Positions 44,798 through 53,244 of a stretch of 64,000 bases of DNA are shown one piece after another. The notes beneath the pieces were generated by a model that saw only the letters and a program-made list of their open reading frames with translations, was not told the DNA's origin and ran no database searches. The stretch is from Pseudomonas nitroreducens (GTDB lineage: Bacteria; Pseudomonadota; Gammaproteobacteria; Pseudomonadales; Pseudomonadaceae): assembly GCF_024170165.1 (NCBI RefSeq), contig NZ_JALJXP010000012.1:62001-126000 (forward strand). Reading direction: 5' to 3'. Both the position numbers and the translations under genes were made by a program. Numbering within the stretch: the stretch's first letter is position 1; every line of letters begins with the position of its first letter.

Positions 44798-46552
44798 ATG
44801 GCCTGTAGGAGCGAGCTTGCTCGCGAACCGCATCCAGCCGGAGCTGTCGGGAACTCCGTTCGTGAGCAAGCTCGCTCCTACCAAGAGCTGCGTCTGAGCT
44901 TCGCCCAGGCCAGCGCCACCGGCCCGCGCGACGAGAACCAGGATGCCCTGCGGGTGGTCACCCCGCCTGCCGGGCTGGCCGCCAGCAAGGGGCACCTGTT
45001 TGCCATCGCCGACGGCGTCAGCCACTGCGCCGACGGCGGCCTGGCCGCGCGCCTGAGCCTGCAGGCGCTGGCCGCCGACTACTACGCCACCCCCGAGACC
45101 TGGGCCGTTGCCCAGGCCCTCGACCGCCTGCTGATCTCGCAGAACCGCTGGCTGCAGGCCAACGGCGGCGGCCAGCCGCTGCTCACTACCCTCACTGCGC
45201 TGGTCCTGCGCGGCCGGCGCTTCACCCTCGCCCATGTCGGCGACTGCCGCCTGTACCGCTGGCACGCCGGCCAGCTGGATTGCCTGACCCAGGACCACGT
45301 CTGGGAGCAGCCTGGCATGCAGCACGTGCTCAAGCGCGCACTGGGCCTCGACCAGCATCTGGTGGTGGACTACTGCGACGGCGAACTGGAAGCCGGACAG
45401 CGCTTCCTGCTGGTCAGCGACGGCATCTGGGCCACCCTTGGCGACAGCGCCATCCAGCGTTTGCTGGAGGACGCACAGAGCCTGCAAGCCTGCGCCGATG
45501 CACTGGTCAGCGCCGCCCACCTGGCCGGCAGCCAGGACAACGCCAGCGCCTTGCTCCTGCAGGTAAACGAACTGCCGCCCGCGAGCCTCGGCGACGCCCT
45601 CGCCCAGCTCGACCACTGGCCCGCACCACCCACCCTGCGGGACGGCCAGGAGTTCGAAGGCTGGCAGGTGGAAGGCAAGCTGGCCCAGTCGCGCCAATCG
45701 CTGATCTACCGCGTGCGCGACCGGCAGAATCGCCCCTGGCTGCTCAAGACCCTGCCGCAGGCGCTGCGCGCCTCCGCCGCAGCCGCCCAGGCACTGCTGC
45801 TGGAAGAGTGGTTCCTGCGCCGCGTGCAAGGCCGCTACTTCCCCGAACTGCACAGCCTGCCGCAACGCCAGCACCTGTACTACGTGATGCGCGAATACCC
45901 GGGGCAGACGCTGGACGAGCACATGACGCTCAACGGCCCCATGAACCTGCCCGACTGGCTGAACCTTGCCCAGCGCCTGCTTCGCGGCCTGGGCCAACTG
46001 CACCGGCGCAACATCCTGCACCGCGACATCAAGCCGGAGAACCTGCACTGGGCCGAAGACGGCGAGCTGCGCCTGCTGGACTTCGGCCTGGCCTACTGTC
46101 CGGGATTGTCGCAGGAAGACCCGCACGACCTACCCGGCACCCCGAGTTACCTCGCTCCGGAATCCTTCCAGGGCGCGGCGCCGGAAGCCCGTCAGGATCT
46201 CTACGCGGCCGGCGTCACGCTCTACCGGCTGCTCTGCGGGCACTACCCCTATGGTGAGATCGAAGCCTTCCAGCATCCACGCTTCGCCGCGCCCGCCCCG
46301 GCCAGCCGCTATCGCCCGGACGTGCCGGCCTGGCTCGACGACTGGCTGGCGAAACTGACATCCGCGCAGCCACACCAGCGCTTCGAAACCGCCGAGGAAT
46401 GCCTGCTGGCCCTCGAACAAGGTGAACGCCAGGCACCGCCGCGCCCACGCCCGCTGCTGGAACGCGAACCACTGCGGGTCTGGCGCGGCGTCGCCCTGGC
46501 CTCGCTGGCGATCAACCTGGGACTGCTGCTCTGGCTGCTGCACGGGGGCTGA
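44798..46552 (+). CDS. PP2C phosphatase - Ser/Thr kinase fusion, membrane anchored
   Basis: A protein of up to 584 residues. The N-terminal PP2C domain (about 33-258) has GPRDENQDALR, FAIADGVSH, HVGDCRLYRW, LLVSDGIW and GSQDNASA. The kinase domain (about 285-545) has LHRDIKPENL, LLDFGLA and GTPSYLAPES, with the N-lobe lysine in WLLKTLP; the glycine loop is degenerate (KLAQSRQSLIY). A C-terminal helix (about 562-582) anchors it. The ATG at 44798 lies 2 nt after nasA, but residues 2-28 are encoded by a REP doublet. No ATG or GTG lies between the REP and the PP2C domain, so either the REP is translated or a CTG (44888 or 44894) is used. P. aeruginosa has a similar kinase at this position. Its target is unknown. 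Confidence 0.88.
   Translation: MACRSELAREPHPAGAVGNSVREQARSYQELRLSFAQASATGPRDENQDALRVVTPPAGLAASKGHLFAIADGVSHCADGGLAARLSLQALAADYYATPETWAVAQALDRLLISQNRWLQANGGGQPLLTTLTALVLRGRRFTLAHVGDCRLYRWHAGQLDCLTQDHVWEQPGMQHVLKRALGLDQHLVVDYCDGELEAGQRFLLVSDGIWATLGDSAIQRLLEDAQSLQACADALVSAAHLAGSQDNASALLLQVNELPPASLGDALAQLDHWPAPPTLRDGQEFEGWQVEGKLAQSRQSLIYRVRDRQNRPWLLKTLPQALRASAAAAQALLLEEWFLRRVQGRYFPELHSLPQRQHLYYVMREYPGQTLDEHMTLNGPMNLPDWLNLAQRLLRGLGQLHRRNILHRDIKPENLHWAEDGELRLLDFGLAYCPGLSQEDPHDLPGTPSYLAPESFQGAAPEARQDLYAAGVTLYRLLCGHYPYGEIEAFQHPRFAAPAPASRYRPDVPAWLDDWLAKLTSAQPHQRFETAEECLLALEQGERQAPPRPRPLLEREPLRVWRGVALASLAINLGLLLWLLHGG
44804..44881. repeat. REP doublet (inverted pair of extragenic palindromes)
   Basis: Two copies of a GTAGGAGCGAGCTTGCTCGC-type element lie in opposite orientation at 44804-44828 and 44858-44881, with one mismatch between them, separated by 29 nt. 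Such paired copies are typical of Pseudomonas REP elements. Here the pair sits inside the 5' end of an open reading frame and causes no stop codon in that frame. Confidence 0.85.
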
Positions 46553-46655
46553 AGGCGCACCAGTTCGGTTCAGAACGCATCACCACAGTGCAGCAAAAAG
46601 CCCACCAGGCAGGACGGGCCTGCTGAAAGCCCCGCAAACCGCGGTCAGAGCAAGT
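46553..46655. other. Upstream region of the nirB promoter
   Basis: This 103-nt gap follows the kinase gene. It has a GGCAGGACGGGCCTGC-type partial repeat but no terminator with a T-run. Activator (NtrC) and IHF sites should lie here; GCACCA at 46557-46562 could be one NtrC half-site, without a clear partner. Confidence 0.3.
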
Positions 46656-46671
46656 TGGCACAGCCCCTGCA
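46656..46671 (+). promoter_or_regulatory. Sigma-54 (RpoN) promoter for nirB
   Basis: TTGGCACAGCCCCTGC plus A matches the -24/-12 consensus with GG and GC 12 nt apart. The transcription start should be near 46682. In P. aeruginosa the homologous leader RNA (NalA) is reported to need RpoN. Confidence 0.78.
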
Positions 46672-46681
46672 ATAACGATCG

Positions 46682-46788
46682 CAACAATCTACAAAAGCGC
46701 GTCCCTCAACGAAGAGGCTCGCACTTCCCGATCGATCGGGACTTGGACAAAGGCGTCCTCGCTGGGTAACCGGCGGGACGCCTTTTTT
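46682..46788 (+). ncRNA. nirB leader (NalA-like): ANTAR-type antiterminator with terminator
   Basis: P1 is CCTC-[AACGAA]-GAGG (46704-46717), extended by GCG/CGC across an internal loop. P2 is GGAC-[AAAGGC]-GTCC (46745-46758). Loops again have A1 and G4. Between them lies the palindrome CCCGATCGATCGGG (46727-46740). The terminator pairs AAAGGCGTCC (46749-46758) with GGACGCCTTT (46776-46785), then six T, excluding P2. P. aeruginosa NalA (nitrate assimilation leader A) is the described equivalent upstream of nirBD-PA1779-cobA. Confidence 0.82.
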
Positions 46789-46819
46789 GTTTTCCGCGAT
46801 TGCGTGACGGAGCCCTGAC

Positions 46820-49270
46820 ATGAAAAAGCTCAAGCTCGTACTGATCGGCAACGGCATGGCCGGTGTGCGGACCCTGGAAGAACTGCTGAAGATCGCCCCC
46901 GATCTTTACGACATCACCGTGTTCGGCGCCGAGCCCCACCCCAACTACAACCGCATCCTGCTCTCCCCCGTCCTGGCCGGCGAACAGGCCTTCGAGGACA
47001 TCGTCCTCAACGACCTCAACTGGTACAGCGAGAACGGCATCCGCCTGCTGCTCAACCGCAAGGTCAGCCGCATCGACCGTCATCGCCGCAAGGTCTACGC
47101 CGAAGACGGCACCGAGGCCGAGTACGACCGTCTGCTGATCGCCACCGGCTCCAACCCCTTCATCCTGCCGGTACCAGGCAGCCGCCTGCAGGGCGTGATC
47201 GGCTACCGCGACATCGCCGACACCCAGACCATGATCGACACCGCCGGCACCCATAGCCACGCCGTGGTCATCGGCGGCGGCCTGCTCGGCCTGGAAGCGG
47301 CCAACGGCCTCAAGCAGCGCGGCATGGACGTCACCGTGGTGCACCTCTCCGACTGGCTGCTGGAGCGCCAACTGGACCGCACCGCCGGCAAGCTGCTGCA
47401 GGAAGCGCTGGAATCGCGCGGCATTGCGTTCCGCCTCAACACCCACACCGAAGAGCTGATCGACGACGGCAGCGGCCGCGTCTGCGCCATCCGCTTCAAG
47501 GACGGCGAAGTGATCGCCGCCGACCTGGTGGTGATGGCCGCCGGCATCCGCCCCAACACCGAACTGGCAGAAAAGACCGGCCTGCCCTGCAACCGCGGCA
47601 TCCTGGTCAACGACACCCTGCAGACCTATGACCCGCGCATCTACGCCCTGGGCGAATGCGCCAGCCACCGCGGTATCGCCTACGGCCTGGTGGCACCGCT
47701 GTTCGAGCAGGCCAAGGTCTGCGCCAACCACCTGGCCATGCTCGGCTTCGCCCGCTACCAGGGCTCGGTCACTTCGACCAAGCTCAAGGTCACCGGCATC
47801 GACCTGTTCTCCGCCGGCCAGTTCATGGGCGGCGAAGGCACCGAGACCATCACCCTCTCCGACCCCATCGGCGGCGTGTACAAGAAGCTGGTGATAAAGG
47901 ACGACGTGCTGGTCGGCGCCTGCCTCTACGGCGACACCGCCGACGGCGGCTGGTACTTCCGGCAGATCCGCGAGAACCACAACGTCAGCGAAATCCGCGA
48001 CCACCTGATGTTCGGCGAAAGCAGCATCGGCGACGTCGGCCACCAGGGCCAGAGCAGTGCGGCGAACATGCCGGATACCGCGGAAGTCTGCGGCTGCAAC
48101 GGCGTGTGCAAGGGCACCATCGTCAAGGCGATCCAGGAGAACGGCCTGTTCAGCGTCGACGAAGTGAAGAAGCACACCAAGGCCGCCAGCTCCTGCGGCT
48201 CCTGCGCAGGGCTGGTGGAGCAGATCCTGATCAGCACCGTGGGCGGCGCGGCGGACGTGAAGCCCAAGAGCGAAAAGGCCATCTGCGGCTGCAGCGACCT
48301 CAACCACGGCCAGGTACGCCAGGCGATCCGCGAGCACCACCTGGTCACCCTGGGCAGCGCCATGCGCTTCATGGACTGGCGCACCCCGGACGGCTGCGCC
48401 ACCTGCCGCCCGGCGCTGAACTACTACCTGATCTCCACCTGGCCGGGCGAGGCCAAGGACGACCCGCAGTCGCGCCTGATCAACGAGCGCGCCCACGCCA
48501 ACATCCAGAAGGACGGCACCTACTCGGTGGTCCCGCGCATGTGGGGTGGCGTCACCAACGCCGCCGAACTGCGGCGCATCGCCGACGTCGCCGACAAGTA
48601 CCAGGTGCCCATGGTCAAGGTCACCGGCGGCCAGCGCATCGACCTGCTGGGGGTCAAAAAGGATGACCTGCCGGCGATCTGGAAGGAACTGGACATGCCC
48701 TCCGGCCACGCCTACGGCAAGTCCATCCGCACCGTGAAGACCTGCGTCGGCAGCGAGTTCTGCCGCTTCGGCACACAGAACTCGACCCAGTTGGGCATCG
48801 ACCTGGAGCACGACCTGTTCAACATGTGGTCGCCGCACAAGGTCAAGCTGGCGGTCTCCGGCTGCCCGCGCAACTGCGCCGAGGCCGGCATCAAGGACAT
48901 CGGCATCATCGGCGTGGATTCGGGCTGGGAGCTGTACATCGGCGGCAACGGCGGGATCAAGACCGAGGTGGCGGAGTTCTTCGTCAAGCTCAAGACCGCC
49001 GACGAAGTCCGCGAGTACAGCGGCGCATTCCTCCAGCTCTACCGCGAGGAAGCCTTCTACCTCGAACGCACCGTGCACTACCTGCAGCGCGTGGGCATGG
49101 AGCGCATCCGCAAGGCCGTGCTGGAAGACGCGGACAACCGCCAGGCGCTCAACGCCCGCCTGCAGTTCTCCCTGTCGCTGGAGCAGGACCCGTGGCAGGA
49201 ACGCATCGCCCAGCAGCCGCTGAAGAAGGAATTCGAGCGGATTCCCCTGACCCAACTGGAACCCGCCTGA
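46820..49270 (+). CDS. nirB: Assimilatory nitrite reductase (NADH), large subunit
   Basis: It reduces nitrite to ammonium with electrons passed from NADH through FAD and iron-sulphur centres to siroheme. It has 816 residues. The FAD site is LVLIGNGMAGVRTLEEL, the NAD(P) site is AVVIGGGLLGLEAANGL. Two BFD-like [2Fe-2S] segments follow (VCGCNGVCKGTI...SCGSCAG and AICGCSDLNHGQ...GCATC). The siroheme/[4Fe-4S] cysteines are C642, C648 (TCVGSEFCRFG), C682 and C686 (SGCPRNCAEAG). It needs siroheme from the cobA product at the operon end. nirD follows after 55 nt. Confidence 0.97.
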   Translation: MKKLKLVLIGNGMAGVRTLEELLKIAPDLYDITVFGAEPHPNYNRILLSPVLAGEQAFEDIVLNDLNWYSENGIRLLLNRKVSRIDRHRRKVYAEDGTEAEYDRLLIATGSNPFILPVPGSRLQGVIGYRDIADTQTMIDTAGTHSHAVVIGGGLLGLEAANGLKQRGMDVTVVHLSDWLLERQLDRTAGKLLQEALESRGIAFRLNTHTEELIDDGSGRVCAIRFKDGEVIAADLVVMAAGIRPNTELAEKTGLPCNRGILVNDTLQTYDPRIYALGECASHRGIAYGLVAPLFEQAKVCANHLAMLGFARYQGSVTSTKLKVTGIDLFSAGQFMGGEGTETITLSDPIGGVYKKLVIKDDVLVGACLYGDTADGGWYFRQIRENHNVSEIRDHLMFGESSIGDVGHQGQSSAANMPDTAEVCGCNGVCKGTIVKAIQENGLFSVDEVKKHTKAASSCGSCAGLVEQILISTVGGAADVKPKSEKAICGCSDLNHGQVRQAIREHHLVTLGSAMRFMDWRTPDGCATCRPALNYYLISTWPGEAKDDPQSRLINERAHANIQKDGTYSVVPRMWGGVTNAAELRRIADVADKYQVPMVKVTGGQRIDLLGVKKDDLPAIWKELDMPSGHAYGKSIRTVKTCVGSEFCRFGTQNSTQLGIDLEHDLFNMWSPHKVKLAVSGCPRNCAEAGIKDIGIIGVDSGWELYIGGNGGIKTEVAEFFVKLKTADEVREYSGAFLQLYREEAFYLERTVHYLQRVGMERIRKAVLEDADNRQALNARLQFSLSLEQDPWQERIAQQPLKKEFERIPLTQLEPA

Positions 49271-49325
49271 ATGCCGCCGGGCCCCGCCACCGGGGCCCCT
49301 ACTACCCGATTGCCGGAGACACCCC

Positions 49326-49655
49326 ATGAACTGGTTCGACATCTGCGCCCTGGACGACATCAACCCGCTGGGCTCGCGCGTCATCGCCGGCCCCAAGGGC
49401 GACATCGCGATCTTCCGTACCTCCGATGACGAGGTATTCGCCCTCGACGACCGCTGCCCGCACAAGGGCGGCCCGCTGTCCCAGGGGCTGATCTACGGCA
49501 AGCGCGTGGCCTGCCCGCTGCACAACTGGCAGATCGAACTGGCCAGCGGCGAGGCGGTGGCTCCCGACCAGGGCTGCGCCCATCGCCACGACGTGAAGGT
49601 CGAGGATGGCCGCGTGCTGCTGGCCCTGCGCGACAACCTCGCCCACTGCGCCTGA
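49326..49655 (+). CDS. nirD: Assimilatory nitrite reductase, small subunit
   Basis: A 109-residue Rieske-type subunit of the NADH nitrite reductase. The cluster ligands are CPHKGGPL and CPLHNW, so unlike E. coli NirD, which lost them, this one should bind a [2Fe-2S] cluster. The start MNWFDICALDDINPLGSRV follows a CCGGAGA Shine-Dalgarno. nasC begins 33 nt downstream. Confidence 0.95.
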   Translation: MNWFDICALDDINPLGSRVIAGPKGDIAIFRTSDDEVFALDDRCPHKGGPLSQGLIYGKRVACPLHNWQIELASGEAVAPDQGCAHRHDVKVEDGRVLLALRDNLAHCA

Positions 49656-49688
49656 TCCCCCGACCTTGATTCACAGCGAGGCCGCGCC

Positions 49689-52403
49689 ATGACCCCGAAC
49701 CGTCGCACCACCGCATCCACCTGCTGCTATTGCGGCGTGGGTTGCGGCGTACTGATCGAGCACGACGACGAGCGTATCCTCGGCGTGCAGGGCGACCCGC
49801 AGCATCCGGCCAACTTCGGCCGCCTGTGCAGCAAGGGCTCGACCCTGCACCTCACTGGCGACGTAGATGCCCGCGCGCGGTTCCCGGAGCTGCGCCTGGG
49901 CAAGGGCCTGGCACGTACCCGCACCGACTGGGATACCGCGCTGGAGCACGCCGCCGGCGTCTTCGCCGAAACAATTCGCGAGCACGGGGCGGACAGCGTC
50001 GCCTTCTACGTCTCCGGCCAGTTGCTGACCGAGGACTACTACGCCTTCAACAAGCTCGCCCGCGCCCTGGTCGGTACCAACAACATCGACAGCAATTCGC
50101 GCCTGTGCATGTCTTCGGCGGTGGTCGGCTACAAGCGCAGCCTCGGCGCCGACGCCCCGCCCTGCAGCTACGAGGACATCGAGCTGAGCGACTGCGTGAT
50201 GATCGCCGGCAGCAACATGGCCTACGCCCACCCGGTGCTGTTCCGCCGCCTCGAAGAGGCCCGCGCGCGTCGCCCGGAGATGAAGCTGATCGTCATCGAC
50301 CCGCGCGTCACCGACACCGCCGAACAAGCCGATCTGCACCTGGCGATCCTGCCCGGCACCGACGTCGCGCTGTTCCACGGCATCCTGCACATCCTGCTCT
50401 GGGAAGGCTGGATCGACCGCGCCTTCATCGACGCCCACACCGATGGCCTGGATGAACTGAAGGCTCTGGTGCGTGATTACGGCCCGCTGGCCGTGGCGGA
50501 AATCTGCGGCATCGCCGTCGATGACCTGCAGCGCGCGGCCCAGTGGATCGGCCAGTCGCCGTCTTTCCTCTCGCTCTGGTGCATGGGGCTGAACCAATCC
50601 AGCGCCGGCAGCGCGAAGAACAGCGCGCTGATCAACCTGCACCTGGCCACCGGGCAGATCGGCCGCCCCGGTTCCGGCCCCTTCTCTCTCACCGGTCAGC
50701 CCAACGCCATGGGCGGCCGCGAGACCGGCAGCCTGTCCAACCTGCTACCCGGCCACCGAGAAGCCGCGAACGCCGAACACCGCGCCGAAGTCGCCACCTA
50801 CTGGGGCGTCGAGCAACTGCCGGAGAACCCCGGCCTGAGCGCCATCGAACTCTTCGACGCGGTACGCGATGGGCGTATCAAGGCCCTGTGGATCGCCTGC
50901 ACCAACCCGGCACAATCGCTGCCGGACCAGACCCGCGTGCGCGAAGCCCTGGCCGCCTGCCCCTTCGTCATCGTCCAGGAAGCCTTCACTACCAGCGAGA
51001 CCTGCCAGTACGCCGACCTGCTGCTGCCGGCCGCCAGCTGGGGCGAGAAGGAAGGCACGGTGACCAACTCCGAACGCCGCATCAGCCATGTACGCCCAGC
51101 CATCCCGGCAATCGGCGAAGCGCGGGCGGACTGGAGCATCGTCTGCGACTTCGCCCGCCGCCTGGAGCAGCGCCTGCGCCCCGGCGAAAACAGCCTGTTC
51201 GACTTCGCCTCGCCGTCCGCCCTGTTCGACGAATACAAGCAGCTGACCCGCGAGCGCGACCTCGATCTCTCCGGCGTCGACTACGCGCTGCTGGACACCC
51301 GCGGCCCGCAGCAATGGCCTTTCCCTTCCGGTGCGGCCCAGGGCACAGAGCGCCTGTATGGCGACGGCCAGTTCCCTACCGCCAATGGCCGCGCCCGGCT
51401 GATCGCCGAGCCCTACCGCGCGCCGAAGGAAAAACGCGATGCGCGTTATCCCCTGATCCTCAACACCGGCCGCCTGCGCGATCAGTGGCACGGCATGACC
51501 CGCACCGGCACCGCACCGCAACTGTTCGGCCACGTGGAGGAAGCCGTACTCGGCCTGCACCCGGATGAACTGCGCCGCCGGCGCATCAGCGACGGCCAGC
51601 TGGTGCGCCTGCACAGCCGCCGTGGCGAGCTGGTGCTGCCGGTGCAAGCCGATGAGCGCCTGCGCCCCGGCCAGGCCTTCCTGCCGATGCACTGGGGCGA
51701 CCGCTTCCTCAAGGGCCTCGGAATCAACGTGCTGACCCTGCCGGCGGTGGACCCGCTGTCACGCCAACCCGAGCTGAAACACGCCACCGTGGAAGTCAGC
51801 CGCATCGAACTGCCCTGGCAGTTCTTCGCCCTGGTGGAAGGCGAGGTGCAGCAGCGCTTCGATGCCCTGCGCCCGCTGTTCGAAGACCTGCGCTACGCCA
51901 GCTTCAGCCCCAGCGGCCGCGAGCGCCCGGCACTGGTGATCCGTGCTGCGCACGTTGATGCCCCCAGTGCGGACTGGCTGGCCCGTATCGACACCCTGCT
52001 CGACCTCGGCGACGGCCCGGTCATGGCCTATGACGATCCGCGCCGCACCGTCGGCAAACGCGTGCGTATCGAACAATCGCGAATTGTCTCGCTGCGCCTG
52101 GCCGGCGAAACCGCTGCCCGCGCCTGGCTGCGCGAATTGTGGAAGGAAGGCCGCGCCGATCAGGAACTGCGCCGCTGGCTGCTCGCGCCGCTCAGTGCCG
52201 CGCCGGGCAAGGCGGGAGCCGCTGCCGACAAGACCCTGTGCAGCTGCCTGAACGTCAGCCAGAGCCGCATCCGGGCCGGGATCGACAAGGGCCTCGACCT
52301 GGAAGGCCTCCAATGCGAACTCAAGTGCGGGACCGCCTGCGGCTCCTGCGTACCGGAAATCAAGCGCCTGCTGGCTCAGAAGCCGCTGGCCGCTACCGCC
52401 TGA
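49689..52403 (+). CDS. nasC: Assimilatory nitrate reductase, molybdopterin catalytic subunit
   Basis: It reduces nitrate to nitrite in the cytoplasm. It has 904 residues. The N-terminal [4Fe-4S] motif is STCCYCGVGCGVLIE...CSKG, followed by the bis-MGD domains (SNSRLCMSSAVVGYK, TGQIGRPGSGPFSLTGQPNA, MGGRETGSLSNLLPGHR). The dinucleotide-binding domain ends in LPMHWGDRF. A C-terminal BFD-like [2Fe-2S] segment has TLCSCLNVS...LKCGTACGSCVPE (about 848-890), which probably accepts electrons. No TAT signal is seen, fitting the assimilatory type. I use nasC for this family; nasA is used elsewhere for the same enzyme. Confidence 0.95.
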   Translation: MTPNRRTTASTCCYCGVGCGVLIEHDDERILGVQGDPQHPANFGRLCSKGSTLHLTGDVDARARFPELRLGKGLARTRTDWDTALEHAAGVFAETIREHGADSVAFYVSGQLLTEDYYAFNKLARALVGTNNIDSNSRLCMSSAVVGYKRSLGADAPPCSYEDIELSDCVMIAGSNMAYAHPVLFRRLEEARARRPEMKLIVIDPRVTDTAEQADLHLAILPGTDVALFHGILHILLWEGWIDRAFIDAHTDGLDELKALVRDYGPLAVAEICGIAVDDLQRAAQWIGQSPSFLSLWCMGLNQSSAGSAKNSALINLHLATGQIGRPGSGPFSLTGQPNAMGGRETGSLSNLLPGHREAANAEHRAEVATYWGVEQLPENPGLSAIELFDAVRDGRIKALWIACTNPAQSLPDQTRVREALAACPFVIVQEAFTTSETCQYADLLLPAASWGEKEGTVTNSERRISHVRPAIPAIGEARADWSIVCDFARRLEQRLRPGENSLFDFASPSALFDEYKQLTRERDLDLSGVDYALLDTRGPQQWPFPSGAAQGTERLYGDGQFPTANGRARLIAEPYRAPKEKRDARYPLILNTGRLRDQWHGMTRTGTAPQLFGHVEEAVLGLHPDELRRRRISDGQLVRLHSRRGELVLPVQADERLRPGQAFLPMHWGDRFLKGLGINVLTLPAVDPLSRQPELKHATVEVSRIELPWQFFALVEGEVQQRFDALRPLFEDLRYASFSPSGRERPALVIRAAHVDAPSADWLARIDTLLDLGDGPVMAYDDPRRTVGKRVRIEQSRIVSLRLAGETAARAWLRELWKEGRADQELRRWLLAPLSAAPGKAGAAADKTLCSCLNVSQSRIRAGIDKGLDLEGLQCELKCGTACGSCVPEIKRLLAQKPLAATA

Positions 52404-52439
52404 ATCAAGCCGCGAAGACGGCAGCCTGAGGAGAACGAC

Positions 52440-53177
52440 ATGAGTGGAAAAGTCTGGCTGATCGGCGCGGGCCCCGGCGACCCGGAGCTGCTGACCCTGA
52501 AGGCCGTCCGGGCCATGGCTCAGGCCGACGTGGTGCTGATCGACGACCTGGTAAACCCGGCGGTGCTGGAGCACTGCCCTTCTGCGCGGGTGATTTGCGT
52601 TGGCAAACGCGGCGGCTGCCGCTCCACACCGCAGGACTTCATCCACCGCCTGATGCTGCGCTACGCCCGTCAGGGACGCCGCGTCGCACGCCTGAAAGGC
52701 GGCGACCCGTGCATCTTCGGCCGTGGTGGCGAAGAGGCAGACTGGCTTTCCGCGCGGGGCATCGACTGCGAGTTGGTCAACGGCATCACCGCCGGGCTGG
52801 CAGCCGCGACCCAGTGCGGCATCTCCGTTACCCTGCGCGGCGTCAGCCGGGGCGTAACCCTGGTGACCGCGCACACCCAGGATGACAGCCCGCTGAACTG
52901 GCGCGGCCTGGCAGAAGGCGGAACAACGCTGGTGGTGTACATGGGCGTGGCAAAACTGGCGGAAATCCGCGACGGCCTGCTCGAAGGCGGCATGGCAGCC
53001 GGCACGCCGGTGGCGATGATCGAGAACGCCTCCCTGCCCGCTCAGCGCGAGTTCCGCAGCCACTTGGCCGGCATGCTCGAAGACGCCCAACGCCTTGCCC
53101 TGAAGAGTCCGGCGATCCTGGTGATCGGCGAGGTTGCCGCTGCCGCGCAGCAGGCGATCCTGGCCCAGAGCGCCTGA
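52440..53177 (+). CDS. cobA: Uroporphyrinogen-III C-methyltransferase (siroheme synthesis)
   Basis: It transfers two methyl groups from SAM to uroporphyrinogen III to give precorrin-2, the siroheme precursor needed by NirB. It has 245 residues and no CysG-type N-terminal dehydrogenase/ferrochelatase part. Signatures include GAGPGDPELLTLKAV, the LIDDLVNPAVL strand, VARLKGGDPCIFGRGGEEA and VNGITAGLAAA. It starts MSGKVWLIGAGPGD with GAGGAGAAC upstream. It is the last gene of the nirB-nirD-nasC-cobA operon, and a strong terminator follows. Confidence 0.96.
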   Translation: MSGKVWLIGAGPGDPELLTLKAVRAMAQADVVLIDDLVNPAVLEHCPSARVICVGKRGGCRSTPQDFIHRLMLRYARQGRRVARLKGGDPCIFGRGGEEADWLSARGIDCELVNGITAGLAAATQCGISVTLRGVSRGVTLVTAHTQDDSPLNWRGLAEGGTTLVVYMGVAKLAEIRDGLLEGGMAAGTPVAMIENASLPAQREFRSHLAGMLEDAQRLALKSPAILVIGEVAAAAQQAILAQSA

Positions 53178-53199
53178 CTTTCACTTTCCTGCAGGCAAA

Positions 53200-53227
53200 G
53201 AAAAACCCGGCCTAGGCCGGGTTTTTC
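53200..53227 (+). terminator. Bidirectional terminator between cobA and oprF
   Basis: GAAAAACCCGGCCT-AGGCCGGGTTTTTC is a 28-bp perfect palindrome, 22 nt after cobA and 17 nt after the convergent oprF stop. Confidence 0.92.
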
Positions 53228-53244
53228 TCAGGAGCTCAGACCAA

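Noticed and set aside
46553..46655. NtrC site pair upstream of the nirB sigma-54 promoter
   Set aside because: Only one GCACCA-like half-site is visible without a convincing partner. Claiming it would be guesswork.
46706..49465. 919-residue minus-strand open frame opposite nirB
   Set aside because: It is a GC-driven shadow of nirB in another frame, without recognisable motifs, and it spans the nirB leader, where the RNA structures are well supported.
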